DNA from: Monodelphis domestica
Lineage: Eukaryota > Chordata > Mammalia > Didelphimorphia > Didelphidae
NCBI RefSeq assembly: GCF_027887165.1
Contig: NC_077232.1
Coordinates: 3,129,584 to 3,193,583, forward strand
Reading direction: 5' to 3'
Length of the DNA: 64,000 nucleotides
Positions 1 through 12,200 of the stretch are shown here, in pieces. Both the position numbers and the translations under genes were made by a program. Under the pieces are notes generated by a model, which searched no databases, was not told where the DNA came from, and saw nothing but the letters and a program-made list of their open reading frames with translations. How positions within the stretch are numbered: the first letter of the stretch is position 1; each line of letters begins with the position of its first letter.

Positions 1-165
1 AGTAGATAGAGAACCAGACCTGGAACTGGGAAGTTCTGGGTTCAAATCTGGCCTTAGACACTTGTGTGACCCTGGAAAAGTCATGTAATCCAAATTTTCT
101 AGCCCTTATAGCTCTTCTGTCTTGGAATGGATACTATCAGTTCTAAGACAGTAGGTACAAGGTTT
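1..165 (+). repeat. CORE-SINE (marsupial MAR1/SINE1-like)
   Basis: The copy contains the core 'ttctgggttcaaatctggcc...gtgtgaccctgg' and the characteristic tail 'cttctgtcttggaatgg..ttctaagacagtaggta'. Its head is cut by the window edge. Moderately diverged. Confidence 0.85.
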
Positions 166-179
166 GTTACAATCAACTG

Positions 180-960
180 ATTTTAGATTGGGGGTTAAGG
201 AGAGGAAGAACTCAAGGATGACACTGAAGCCAGAAATTTTGGAGTCTTGAAAGATGGGAGGTGCTTTCATGGAAACAGGCATTTGGAGAGACAGTAAATC
301 TGGGAAGAAAGATAATGAGTTCTGCTTCTGACGTGTTGAATTGGAGGTGTGGAGAGGACATCCATGGAACAGCTATTCAGGTATTCAGGAGAAATGGCTG
401 TATAGAACTGTGTAGAATTATATTTGCTCCTGTGGGAGCTAAAGAGCTTTCCAACAGATGGAGTAAAAAAGGAAGAGACAAGAGAGACAGAATAAAGTCT
501 TGGGTGAAACCTGAGAAAAGGACCCTGAGAAGGAGCAGTCTGAGACATAAGAAAACAGAAGCCTGGAACTAGGAGTCCCTAAAGAAATGTCCATTGCTTG
601 ATTGTTAGGGATGGTGTCCCAGAGAGGATGCTTGAGTGTGTCCAGAGCTCCAGAGGGGTTAACAAGGAGAACTAAGAAAAGTCTACTGGTTTAGCCACTA
701 GGAACCTCTTGGTTACCTGAAGGAAAGCAGCTTCATTTAAGTGATCAGATTGAAAGCCAGCTGTCCAAGAAGGTGAAGAAATGCAGGAAAATTTTTATAA
801 ATGATGCTTCCTATGACCTGGAGAGTAAAAGGGAAGAGGCAAAGGCCAGTACCTTGAAGGGATGGGAGGGCGCAATCTTCAAAGGATTGGGTGAACCTGT
901 TTGTTGGTAACAGAGAAAGAACTAACTGGTCCAGAGAGGCTGGGGACCATTGGATCATAG
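180..960 (+). repeat. Old interspersed repeat, family not named
   Basis: The run 'aggatgacactgaagcc', 'agataatgagttctg', 'gacatccatgg' and later 'gaggggttaacaagga', 'aagccagctgtccaagaagg' has the phrase order of a widespread old mammalian dispersed repeat. I cannot give its name with certainty. It has no intact coding frame. Confidence 0.4.
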
Positions 961-979
961 TTTTAGAACTGGAAGAGAT

Positions 980-1178
980 GGGGGCAGCTAGGGGATTTGG
1001 TGGATAGAGATCTAAGCCTAGAGAAGGGAGGTCCTGGGTTCAAATCTGACCTCAGACAAATCTTAGCTGTGAGCCTGGGCAAGTCAACCTCAGTTGCCTA
1101 GCCCTTAGCATTTTTCTGCCTTAGAACCAGTACTTCTATCAATTCTAAGACCAAAGGTAAGAGTTTTATTTTTTTTAA
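980..1178 (+). repeat. CORE-SINE
   Basis: Nearly full length: head 'ggggcagctagg', core 'gtcctgggttcaaatctgacc', tail 'cttagaaccagtac...aattctaag' and a T/A-rich end. Confidence 0.88.
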
Positions 1179-1189
1179 AGAAAAGAGAA

Positions 1190-1340
1190 TTGGAGGAGAC
1201 AGTCTAACCCAACACTCTCAATTTGTAGTTGAGGAAACTGAGGCTGAGGGAGATAGAGTGACTTTCCCAAGGCTGCCCAGACACTAAGTGTAAGAGCTGG
1301 GGCTTGCATCTAAATCTCTGGCTTTAATTCCAGCCCTTTT
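1190..1340 (-). repeat. MIR
   Basis: 'gttgaggaaactgaggct...tgactttcccaaggctgcccag' is the reverse complement of the MIR core. Confidence 0.8.
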
Positions 1341-2473
1341 TGCCATGACCCTCTGGGTCTGGAAGGGGTGAGAGAGATGGCAAATGGGAAGCTGTCCTAG
1401 GAAAGAGGCTGCTTCTTCCTCCAAGATGGGAGCAAAGGAAGAGAGAGGGAGAGATAGGAGCCTGCCTGACCATCATCCTGAGAACGTGTTCTCTGCTCTC
1501 CACGCTATAGAAATAGGGCGTGAGACCTCAGTTCGAATCCCACCTCAGAGTCAGGCCTTCCTCCCTTCAGGCCTGCTCGGGGCTTCTTATTGGGGGGAGA
1601 GTGCTGTTACCTGCACACAGAGCTGTAACTAGGGCAGAGCCATCAGGGAAGCGCTCCCAGCTGCCAGAGTGCCCAGGGCGCGGCAGCATCCCTCTGTCTT
1701 TGTGGAGCCTGAACGCAGTGGCGCTTAGTACCTACCTATGGGGAGGAGTTATAACGGGATGCTGCCAAATGGCTCTCCATCTCCCACCTCTTCCCCCTCT
1801 TCCCTTCAGAGAAGTTCGAGGCAGATTTCATCCCACCCACCTCAGGTACCCGATTTCCTGGCCCCGATTTTGCCTGCTGCTCTTGCCTCAGCGGGTCGTT
1901 CTGCAGAAAACGGCCCGTAAACGTGAATACGGCCGTGCGGTGGGCTCGGGGCTCCTTCTGTCCTGAAGGGCGTGCAACCGGACAAGATGGGGGCCAGGAG
2001 AGGGGGAGGTTGACCCGTCCATCCCCTGGACAGTGGGCCAATGGGCTCTGGCTCCGCTGAGGTTGGGGCAGTCCAGACTTCCAAAGCACGTTCATGATGA
2101 TGTCCCTGTAAGGCAGGGAGGGTCAACGAAGCCATTGAAGGAGAAAAAACTGAGGCTCAGAAAATTAGAGGATCCCTTCCCCCTCCTCCCCCTGTGGTCA
2201 GCATGACAAGCATTTAGTAAACTCTCGCCACAGGCAGAGAACAAAGAATAAACCTGTGAGTGTGCACTGGGGAAATAAATCAGGTGGGAGGGTCCTTTGG
2301 GCCAGGGCTGACCGCAGGGCCTCACCCACCCATCCAGGCCCTTTCCCTGAAAGCCCCTTGAGAGGGGGTGTCCACGTTCCCCCCAACTCTCCCCTCCCCC
2401 TCGCCTTCCCACGCCATAGAACAATGTCTCCAGGTGTAAGACTAGGCTGGCCCAGCCAAAATGTCTCTGCCTC

Positions 2474-2632
2474 AGAGCAGCTAGCCAGGACTAGAGAAAG
2501 GAGGTCCTGAGTTCAAATGTGACCTCCGACACTTCCTGGCTGGGTGGCCCTGGACACCCCCATTGCCCAGCCCTCTTCTGCCTTGGAACCGGCTTACAGT
2601 ATCGATTCTAAGATGCAGGTCAGGGTTTAAAA
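2474..2632 (+). repeat. CORE-SINE
   Basis: Contains 'gcagctagccaggactag', 'gtcctgagttcaaatgtg' and the tail 'cttggaaccggcttacagta', ending in 'gggtttaaaa'. Confidence 0.85.
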
Positions 2633-3101
2633 GTGCCTCCGTCCCCTGGGGCTTCCCCAGGAACCATGCTTTGTTGTTCATCTGGCAAACGAAAGTGTGT
2701 GGGGTCGTAGCCGGCCAATGATGGCCACTTTGAAACAAGGACCTTCGGGTGGCTCCCAGGGAAGAGCTGGGAGTTTGGGGCTGGCGCTGGACCGAGCGGC
2801 CACCTCGTCTCCCCACACGTCTGTTGAGGTCCAGAGAGGGCGCTGGAAGGACCCTAGCGGTCACTCTGCAAACCGCTCTAATCCTTCGAAGGGCTCCGGG
2901 GGGCTGCGATGGCGGCTCAGGAGAGGCAGGGCCTCGTCCTCTCCTGCAGCTTCTTTGGAGAGAAGAAATCGCCCCCGGAAGCAGCCCTGGAGGCGCCCGG
3001 CCTCAGCCGCTCTCCTCTGTCTGGTCGCTCTCCGGCCCTCTGGACCGGGGTGCCCAGGCCAAGAGCCCTTCGGGCCTCACCCAGCACTCTTTGCTCCACA
3101 G

Positions 3102-3213
3102 TCCCTTTACGAGCGGCAGGGCATCGCCGTGATGACCCCCACGGTCCCAGGGAGTCCGAAGGCCCCGTTCCTGGGCATCCCTCGAGGTACGATGAGAAGG
3201 CAGAAGTCAATAG
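3102..3213 (+). CDS. SHANK2: SHANK2 coding exon (112 nt)
   Basis: This exon follows a ttgctccacag acceptor and ends at a gtaagg donor. It starts in phase 0 and leaves one base (G) for the next exon. It encodes SLYERQGIAVMTPTVPG followed by the linker up to RRQKSI, a stretch almost unchanged among SHANK2 proteins, lying between the PDZ region and the proline-rich region. No earlier SHANK2 exon could be recognised in bases 1-3101, so the upstream exon lies outside the window. Confidence 0.95.
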
Positions 3214-6200
3214 GTAAGGAAGGCGTGTGGTCATCCTCGTGAGAAGCACCCCCGTCCCTGCCTATGCGGGAGGGTGGGAGGAGGCGAGCCACAGGGCACC
3301 CCAACCCGGGCTCCCGTTTCCCCTCCCCTGCAGTGTGCCTACTGCCCGCCCTCCAGGTTCATCTGACCCACTTTCAGGTGTTCCACAAGCTTTCTGTCTA
3401 ATCCGATCTCGTCAGCCAGGGCCATCTTGGATGGGAGCATCCCTAATGTGGCATGAGCTCCGTCCGTCCCAGGGCGGTCAGGCCCTCTCTCTTCACGAGA
3501 GTCCACCTCCCGGGTCCCAGCACGGTGGGGCCAGCGGGGTAAGAGGCTGGGAGGGCCTCCTCTGCCCGCAGGATTGGGCCGAGCGCTGGCCTCCAGCCGC
3601 TGCCCTTGAGGGCCTTTTCTGGGGTGCCCCAACTGACCCGTTTGAGCCCGGCCCTTCTCCGACATAAGGAAGGTGCCCGTGGCCGGTGGCCAGCAGGAGC
3701 CTGTCCAGGGAGCTTTGGGCTGAGGGTGGCGTGCAGCCAGGAGCCTCCTGAGACCCTTCTCTGTGTCGGGGGGAGGGGGCGCTTCGCTGTGTGCTTGCAA
3801 AACCTGATCACCAGGGAGTGTCTTCTGCACCCTCCTGGGCTCGTGGCTGGTCTGTTAGCGGGCTGGGGGCCCAGGGCCGGGCTGCCGATGACTTGGACGC
3901 CCTGACCGCCGGCCACGGGAGCGGCTGACGCTCAGAGCAGCGCTAAGGCCAGGTGGGTTTTGGCTCTGGCCAATACGCCACTTAATAACCACTCGTTTCC
4001 TCTTGTCAGACAGCAGAATCTTTCTCTCAGGTTAGTGAAGCTCCAGCCTAAAGTCTGTCGTTTCTGTGTCACGCCCTTTGCTCCATAAGGTGTATTCGTC
4101 AATGGCGGCTCCTTGGAAACTCAACCGTTGGCCAACGCGCCTGGCGCCGGTGGTGACTCCGAGCCCTCGGCCGTCCCCAAAGCATTGGCGATGCCCAGGA
4201 TGCTTTCCCCAAGGAGTACGTCCCATTGAGAATACCCTTATCGAATGAATGTTGTTGTTGAGTCCATCGCAGGAATTCACTTTCCTGGACGCTCATTTGG
4301 TTCCCCTTCAAAAACCGCATGCCGCTGCCATTCCAGAGGGGGAGGGGCCCTCTGTGTCCGCCGGTCCGTGTTCCATGTCTCTGCTCGCCTTTTCACCGTC
4401 TCCTCATCCTGTTTTCATGTCCTTTGGGTGATTGCAAAAGAAATCTCTGGCCCCCCCTGGGACGCCCAACTCTCTCCAGCCATGGGGCAGTTCATGCTAA
4501 CATTAGGAAGCATCGAAGGGCGTTAGGTCGCTTCAGGGCAGTGAGCGGCATTAGCTGTTGGACCAGCATTGATACACAATTCAGTCCCCTCCCCGGCCCT
4601 CCCAGGGGGCCTCGGGATGCCCCCGACTGGGAGCGGCGCAGGATATAGAAAGGGGCAGCCACACGGCAGAAGAGAATCTTCTCAAACTCCGAGTCTGTGA
4701 TTCGCCCGTTCCACAGCCATGAGATGAGAGCTCACAGGGCCAGAGGCACAAAACAGAGCCCCCAGGCCAGCCTCTAAAGTCACCTCTAAAGTCCAGATGA
4801 AAAGCTCTCATGGGCTTTATTCATCTCGGCCCTGAGAGTGGCCACCAAGTCCCAAGCTGCGGACCTGTGCCATCGCCGCCAAAGCCTGGCGTACCATGGC
4901 TCGGATTAAAGCCTCTCCACCTCAGGGCAGCTAGGTGACTAGAGCCAGGCCTAAAAATGGGGGTCCCAGGTTCAAATATGGCCTTAGACTTCCTAGCTGC
5001 ATGACCCAGGGCAAGTCACAACCTCATCGCCTAGCCCTTACTGCCCTTCTTCCTTGGAACTAATCCACAGTATTGACTCCAAGCTGGAAGTAAAGGGTTT
5101 AAAAAGAAGCCCCCCTAGAACCACGTCCGCATACCCTGAGCTCTCTCCTTATGTCCCCCGAGGGAGAGATTTCTTTTCTTCTCTTGACCCAGAGAGTGGC
5201 CAGTTAATGGTGTGTTCAGCGCTACATGTGTGCGTGTGCGTGTGTGTATGTGCATGTCTTCCTGTGTTGCTGTTGAAAAGTGACCAAATGGCAGATCCTG
5301 CTGCATTGAAGAGACACGCTATCAGCCCGTTCTGATAACTAACACTGTGTCTCACTGCTTCTCCGCTTCCAGGAATCACCGAGGAAGAGCGTCAGTTCCT
5401 GGCTCCCCCGATGCTGAAGTTCACGAGAAGCCTGTCCATGCCCGACACCTCGGAAGACATCCCGCCTCCTCCGCAGTCCTTGCCTCCTTCCCCGCCACCG
5501 CCCTCCCCGACCGCCTACAACCCACCCAAGTCCCCGACGTCCAGACCCTATGGGACCATCAAGCCCCCCTTCAATCAGAACTCGGTCCCTAAGGTGTCTC
5601 CATCCCCTCGGGCCGAGAACATCGGCACGGTGATGCGCGAGAAGGGCATGTACTACCGGAGAGAGCTGGACCGCTACTCCCTGGACTCCGAAGACCTGTA
5701 CAGTCGCAATGCTGCCGCCCAGGCGAACTTCAGGAACAAGAGGGGCCAGATGCCCGAAAACCCGTATTCGGAAGTGGGCAAGATCGCGAGCAAGGCCGTC
5801 TACGTGCCAGCAAAGCCCGCCAGGAGGAAGGGCATGCTGGTGAAGCAGTCCAACGTGGAGGACAGCCCTGAGAAGACTTGCTCCATCCCCATCCCGACCA
5901 TCATCGTGAAAGAGCCGTCCACCAGCAGCAGCGGGAAGAGCAGCCAGGGCAGCAGCATGGAGATCGACTCTCAGTCCTGCGAGCCTCCCGGGCAGCTGCG
6001 GCCCGATGACAGCCTGGGTGTCAGCAGCCCCTTTGCCGCGGCCATTGCCGGAGCCGTCCGGGACAGGGAGAAGAGGCTGGAGGCGAGGCGGAACTCTCCG
6101 GCCTTCCTCTCCACGGACCTGGGGGATGAGGACGTGGGCCTGGGGCCAGGGCCGCCTGCTCCCAGGACAAGGCCTTCCAAGTTCCCAGAGGAAGAGATGT

Positions 6201-9200
6201 TCGGCAATGAGGAAAGCCTGGGCCCGTTGCCATCTCCCACGCCAGTGGCAACACCGAGGGAGCCCGAGAACCATTTTGCCAACAGTGAGGCCGGCAGCCA
6301 GAGTGAGCCGGGGAGTCTGAGGACCCTGAATTCTGTCCCCAAAGCCAAGGGTCCCGAAAACAATGCCGGAGCGGCAGCCAAGAGCGGGAGCGCGGTCGGC
6401 CCGGATAACTATGTGCATCCCCTCACCGGAAGGCTACTGGACCCCAACTCACCATTAGCTCTGGCCCTCTCGGCCAGGGATAGAGCGTTGAAAGAAACTC
6501 AGCAGGGTCCCAGCAAAGGGGAGGCAACCAAGGCAGATCTGAACAAGCCTCTGTACATCGATACCAAAATGCGGCCCAACATGGAGCCCGCCTTCCCCTC
6601 CGTGACCAGGCAGAGCACCCGCGGACCCCTGAGGAGGCAGGAGACGGAGAACAAGTACGAGACGGACATGAGCAAGGACAAGAAAGGAGATGAGAAGAAG
6701 AACATGCTAATTAACATCGTGGACACCTCCCAGCAGAAAACGGCTGGCCTGCTGATGGTTCACACTGTGGATGCCGCCAAGTCGGATGACTCCCCCGAAG
6801 AGGAAGATGAGAAAGGGGACCTGAACCCAGAGCCAGAACGCTCTCCATCCGAGGTGCCCGAAAGCATTCCAGAAACCGAAGGTGCTTTACAGGTCTCGGC
6901 CACCGGCCCGGGCAAGGTGATGGCAGCAGCAGGCTCTGTGGATGAGCCGGTGGTCTTGCCATTCCGTATCCCACCCCCTCCTCTGGCATCCGTGGATCTA
7001 GACGAAGATTTTATTTTTACAGAACCATTGCCTCCACCCCTAGAGTTTGCAAACAGTTTTGATATCCCTGATGATCGCGCGGCACCAACTCCCCCTCTCC
7101 CAGATCTGGGGAAACCGAGGAAAGATTCCCCCCAGTCCCCTTCATTCCTCCCCAACCAATCAACCAACTCCGTAGACAGTAAGAAACCGGCAGGTCTTTC
7201 AAACTGTTTGCCAGCCTCGTTTCTGCCACCCCCAGAAAGTTTTGATAATGTCACTGACTCTGGGATCGAGGAGGTGGACAGTCGGAGTAGCAGTGACCAT
7301 CACCTTGAGACAACCAGCACTATCTCCACCGTGTCCAGCATCTCCACCTTGTCCTCGGAAGGGGGTGAAACCCTGGACACATGCACGGTCTATGCAGATG
7401 GGCAGGCATTTATGGTCGACAAGCCCCCTGTACCTCCGAAGCCAAAAATGAAGCCCATAATCACCAAAAGCAATGCCCTTCACAGAGACGCCCTGGTAGA
7501 AGAGAACGCAGACGGCTTTGTGATCCCCCCGCCGGCGCCGGCACCACCCCTGCCAGCGGGTGGCGCCCAGCCAGGTGGGACAGCCAAGGCTCTCCAGCAA
7601 AGGACCTCCAAGCTGTGGGGAGATGTCCCTGAGGTCAAAAGCCCGATTCTCTCAGGCCCCAAGGCAAACGTCATTAGCGAATTGAATTCAATCCTGCAGC
7701 AAATGAACCGAGAGAAATCTACGAAACCAGGGGAAGTGTTGGATTCACCGACTGGAACCAAAACCGCTAGCCTCAGTACGAGGTAAGTGCTTAGAGTGGG
7801 AGAAGCCTAGCTGGGGTGAGTGAGCACATGCCAGCATGGTCGGCTGAGAAAAGAGCCGAGAACAAGCCTTGGGAAACCTTAGCTGCCCAATGAGCTTCTC
7901 AGATGGGAAGGGCCCAGAGGCTACCCTTAGTTAGGTGGTGTAGTGACCCCCTAAAGCCCATGGACACCCCTTCCTAAAGCTGTACTGGCCCAGATCAGGG
8001 ATATCTCTGGCTCTTTCTGCCATGGTCTCCACTAGGCACCACCAGGAGTTTTATCAAGCCCCAGGCCTGGCCACAGCCTGCTTTTCCCAGAAATGGGTAA
8101 GAAGGGAAAATGAGCAGCAACTTCAGTCAGAAAAATTGAGGAGGGGAGGTCATTGCTGTTCCCCAGGCTGTTGTGTGACCTCTTGTGTGTTGGGAGCTGG
8201 GTTCAAGTTTTCACTTCAGTACAGGAAGGGCTATCATCTGGAAGAAGAAAAAGACTTGTTCTACTTGTCCCCACAGCATAGAAATAGCAGTGATGCAGAG
8301 CTGCCATAGTGGAAAGGCCCACCTGGGAAAGAAGTGGCCTCTCCCTCCCTGGTGGTGGCCTTCAAACAAATCCCCTCGTAGGAGGGATAGAGCGGGCGAG
8401 TGTCTGGTGCCAGAAAAGCCCAGGGCCTTTCCAATTCAATTCTGTTCATCTGTTTATGTGGCATCTATTCCACAGTAATCACTGGGCTGGGTGTTGGGAG
8501 TGCAGAGGAAAAAGCCAAAGCATCCTCACTCTCCAGTCGTTTCTGCTCTATGGGCAGAAAACCATCAGACAGTGGGCCCAGAACACGTAGAACAAAACAA
8601 CCAGTAGGCGTTTCCCTGGGGAGGGCAAGAAGCACTGGTTGGGGAGGGAGTAGGGAATCAAGAGAGGTTTCCTGGAGGAGGTGACACACGCTGAGCTTAG
8701 AAAAAAGGCACCACCCATGATGGAGGAAGGCATTCCAGCCATGGGGGATGGTCACCAGGATGTGGGCATTTGGGGGAAGAGAGAGAGGAACAGGCATTTT
8801 TGTGGCCTCAGGGGCAAACACCTGGCACTTCCTGTCTGCCAACACTGTAGAAGAGAGCAGCCCTGGTCTGTGAGGGGCGTAGCCTCATAGAACCTAAGTC
8901 TGGCTGGAGAGCACCATCTGGCCCAACTCCCCCATTGGCAGGGAGGTAACAGAGGCCACAGTCCCACAGAAGGACTGGAATGCAGGGGCAGCGCTCCCTC
9001 TCCCACCCCGCTGCAGTCTTCCCCTCCATCCCCTGTAGACCGAGGCGCAGGGCCAAACCCATCATCAGAGCTTGGGCCCTACTCCTCCAGCCCACCCGAA
9101 GCCCCACTTCTTTCCGGAGTTGCTAGAGATGCTCGTGCCTGCGTGCGTGGCTTCGGAAGGTCACACGTGCCCACAGAGGCACTCACATGTATGGGGTCTC

Positions 9201-12200
9201 ATTTCCTATCATGGCGATCTCATTTTGGAATTACTGTACTCTGGTGGCAGGAGGCTTCCTATCTGGCTACACACTACAACGGATGGCTGGGACTTAACAC
9301 GGAAACAAATGTTTGATCCTTGAAGGAGCAAAGGGCACGGAGCCAGAAAACCTGGCTTTGGATCCCGACTTTGCCACCTTCTCCCCGTATGACCCTGGGC
9401 AAGTCATTGTATCTGTCCCCACATCAGTTCTCTCGCCTGGAAAATGAGGGGGGGGGGGTGGACCAAAGAGCCTCTTGGATTCCTTCCCATGAAACCGACA
9501 GAGTATTCTCCCGTGCCATTGCCTCGTCTGCAGGGTGCCCCAATCCAGGTGAGGGCAGAAGTTGATGTTGTCTTCCGGGAGCTTAGCAGCCTAAGCACAG
9601 GGGGCCCAGCAAAGCCTCCCCAGGCCTCCCTTCCCTCCGCTGTGAGCTGAGGCAGTAGCACAAGATGGCCTCTGAGGCCCCCTCCCAGACCCACAGCTGG
9701 GACCCTTCCTGGGAGCCTTTGGCCAAGTCTCTCTCCCTCTGGGCCAGAGCTTCTGTGCCTAAAGTACAAGATGGGCTTCCGTGGCACCGCAAGACTTTGC
9801 CCACTTTCCCCTCGAGCCCTCGTGGGGATGTTTAATGCTAGCCATTTGGTAAACGGGGACAGCCCTTGCCCCCACCCTCACCTGCTAAAGAGCTTGGGCC
9901 TGGAGAGCTGAGTTCCAAAGCCACTGTGCATCCCCCATCTCCATCCCCACATTTCTATAGTGCTCTAAAGCACTACTACAAACCACCTTCACAATCTTCC
10001 TACCTGTAGGCATGTGCTGTTATTATCCCCATTTTACAGATGAGAAAAGTGAGGCAAATGGAAGTTAAGGGGCTTGCCCAGGATCAGACAGTGAGTATCT
10101 AAGGTCAGATTCAAACTCGGGTCTCCTGAATCCAAGCCAGGTGCTCCATCTACTGTACCGCCTAGGTGGCAACTGATAAATGATTATTGATTCATCCAGT
10201 CCAAGCCATAGCGGAGCAAGGCTCTGCACTACAGCATCCCCAATAAGAGACTGGCCTGAGCATGTCCAGATAATCCCCCGAACGGCACCATAACTGCAGC
10301 CCCGAAGGCTTTCCTGACCTGGAGATGGAGGCACCGGCGGGGGACGTGGCCATGAGGGACTCGGCGTTTCTTGCTCCAAGCCCGCAGGGTGGGCACAGGG
10401 GTGGACATTTGCCTTGTGGCAGGCCCAGATCTCGAATTACTGTGGAAGGGCAGCCCTGCGGGTGGCCAGCATGACTTTGCCCTGAGCCAGTCCCAGGGCT
10501 GGACGCTCCTTGGGGAAAGAGCTACATCTTGTGTTTCCGCGGGGCCTCTCCTCAGACCTGGGCAGATTCTCTGGGCAAACGGGGTGGGTTTTATTGTTGA
10601 ATCATTTCAGTCGTGACTGACTCTTTGTGACCCTGGTTGGGGCTTTCTTGGTGGAGATGCTGGAGGGGTTGGCCATTTCCTTCTCCGGCTCATTTTACAG
10701 ATGAGGAAACTGAGGCCAGCAGTGTGAAGAGACTTGCCCAGGGTCACACAGATTTGAGGCCAAATTTGAACCCAGGAAAACGAGTTTTCCTGTCTCCAGG
10801 CTGGCACACTTTCCACCACATGGCCCGGCTACCCCCAACTGGAGGTTTAGTAGAGGAAGACAAACTTGACCAAGGCATTCTGCAGCGGCTATTAAGCCTC
10901 CAGAGGCTGGTCTTCTGACTTTCTCCTCTGAACAGTCATACATTTAGGATTCTCTTGAGAGTGACCCTGGGCAAGTCCTTTCCTTTCCTTTTCTGGGTCT
11001 CAGGTGCTGTCCAGGTCCAAGAGGCCCTCAAGAGCCTACAGGACTGCTAAAAGGGAGGACGGAGGCAGTGGGCAGTGGCCAAGGCCCTTCTCATTTGGTC
11101 CGGTCTGTACTGGACACGGACCCAAAGCCATGGCGGGCAGCAGGTTCTGGATCGCTTTCTGGCGGCCGGCCCTGTCACTTCCCTTCCTGGATCTCTGCAG
11201 GCCTAGGTTCTGGGATTCCATGCACGGGCACGTGTGGGCACAGACGTGTCCTGGCCAGTGAAAGCTTCAGGCTTGTCCCTCGAAGATGCTGGGGAGGGAG
11301 TGGAGGGTCCTCCAAGACCCTCCCGGCCACATCTCTGACCTCTGTTGGCCAAGTCACCCACCATGAGCCTCACTTCCGTGCAGTGACATGATCTGCTTCT
11401 GGGGTCTGTCCCTGACTTTGGCCTCCGTTTCCTCATCTGTAGAAGGGGAAGGTTGGGCTCGGGGCCCTCTGAGGTCTCGTGCAGCACCAGAGCCATTTTC
11501 CACCTGGGAGATGGCGCCCAAGGAGCCCAGGCCTCTTCGGTTCCCGGGCCCTTGGATGGGGTTCCAGACACAAATGGCTTTGGGGTGCTTTCGTTGGCTC
11601 CCCGAGCCACGAGGGCTAAAACAGGAGCTTCAGTGGTGGAGCTGAAAGTCGAGGCGTCGGGATCAGGAAAGGGAGAACTCCTGCCGGCCCTCCTCAGGGT
11701 GTGGGAAGAAAGCCAGAGCCGTGGAGTGTCCCCATTGGGGGGTCTTCTTGGCAAAGCCCTCCTGTCTCGTGGAGAGAATGGAAACCTCGACCCCCCGAAT
11801 CCCGGGACTGGGAAATCAGCCCTGGGCACAGGCGTGCTTTACCACGTTTTCACGCACGCTTCTGTTCCCTCATTTGGAGGAAATGCATTCTCAATGAATA
11901 GGCGGGGCCAACATTAGCATCCCCATTTTACAAATGAGGAAACTGAGGCACAAATGACTGGGTCTTGTCCAAGCCCTTCCGCTCTCACCCATTAGTCACA
12001 GAGCCAGATTCAAAACACCAGAGTTACAGAAATCTAATGGTGCTGGCCAGCTAGCGCTGAAATTCAGTTCAGCTAATGTTGATTTAAATACCTTCTATGT
12101 GCAAGAATATGAGAATGTGTATAAGCACAGGGAGAGAGATGCTCCAGCACTGTGCTGACCAACCTATGGCACATGTGCCGGAGGGGGCTGCTCCCCTCCT

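Larger units (their letters stand above)
1..3101. other. SHANK2 intron (5' part outside window)
   Basis: No SHANK2 exon is recognised before 3102. The stretch holds three CORE-SINEs (1-165, 980-1178, 2474-2632), an old interspersed repeat of unnamed family (about 180-960), a MIR in reverse orientation (1190-1340) and otherwise unique GC-rich intron. Short open frames here have no family resemblance. Confidence 0.7.

Noticed and set aside
1-3101. A further upstream SHANK2 exon
   Set aside because: No sequence matching the known SHANK2 region before SLYERQG was found, so the exon must lie left of the window.
5339-6418. A 359-codon open frame on the minus strand under the giant SHANK2 exon
   Set aside because: It is a shadow of GC-rich codon use in the SHANK2 frame. 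The peptide has no family resemblance, while the plus strand matches SHANK2 throughout.
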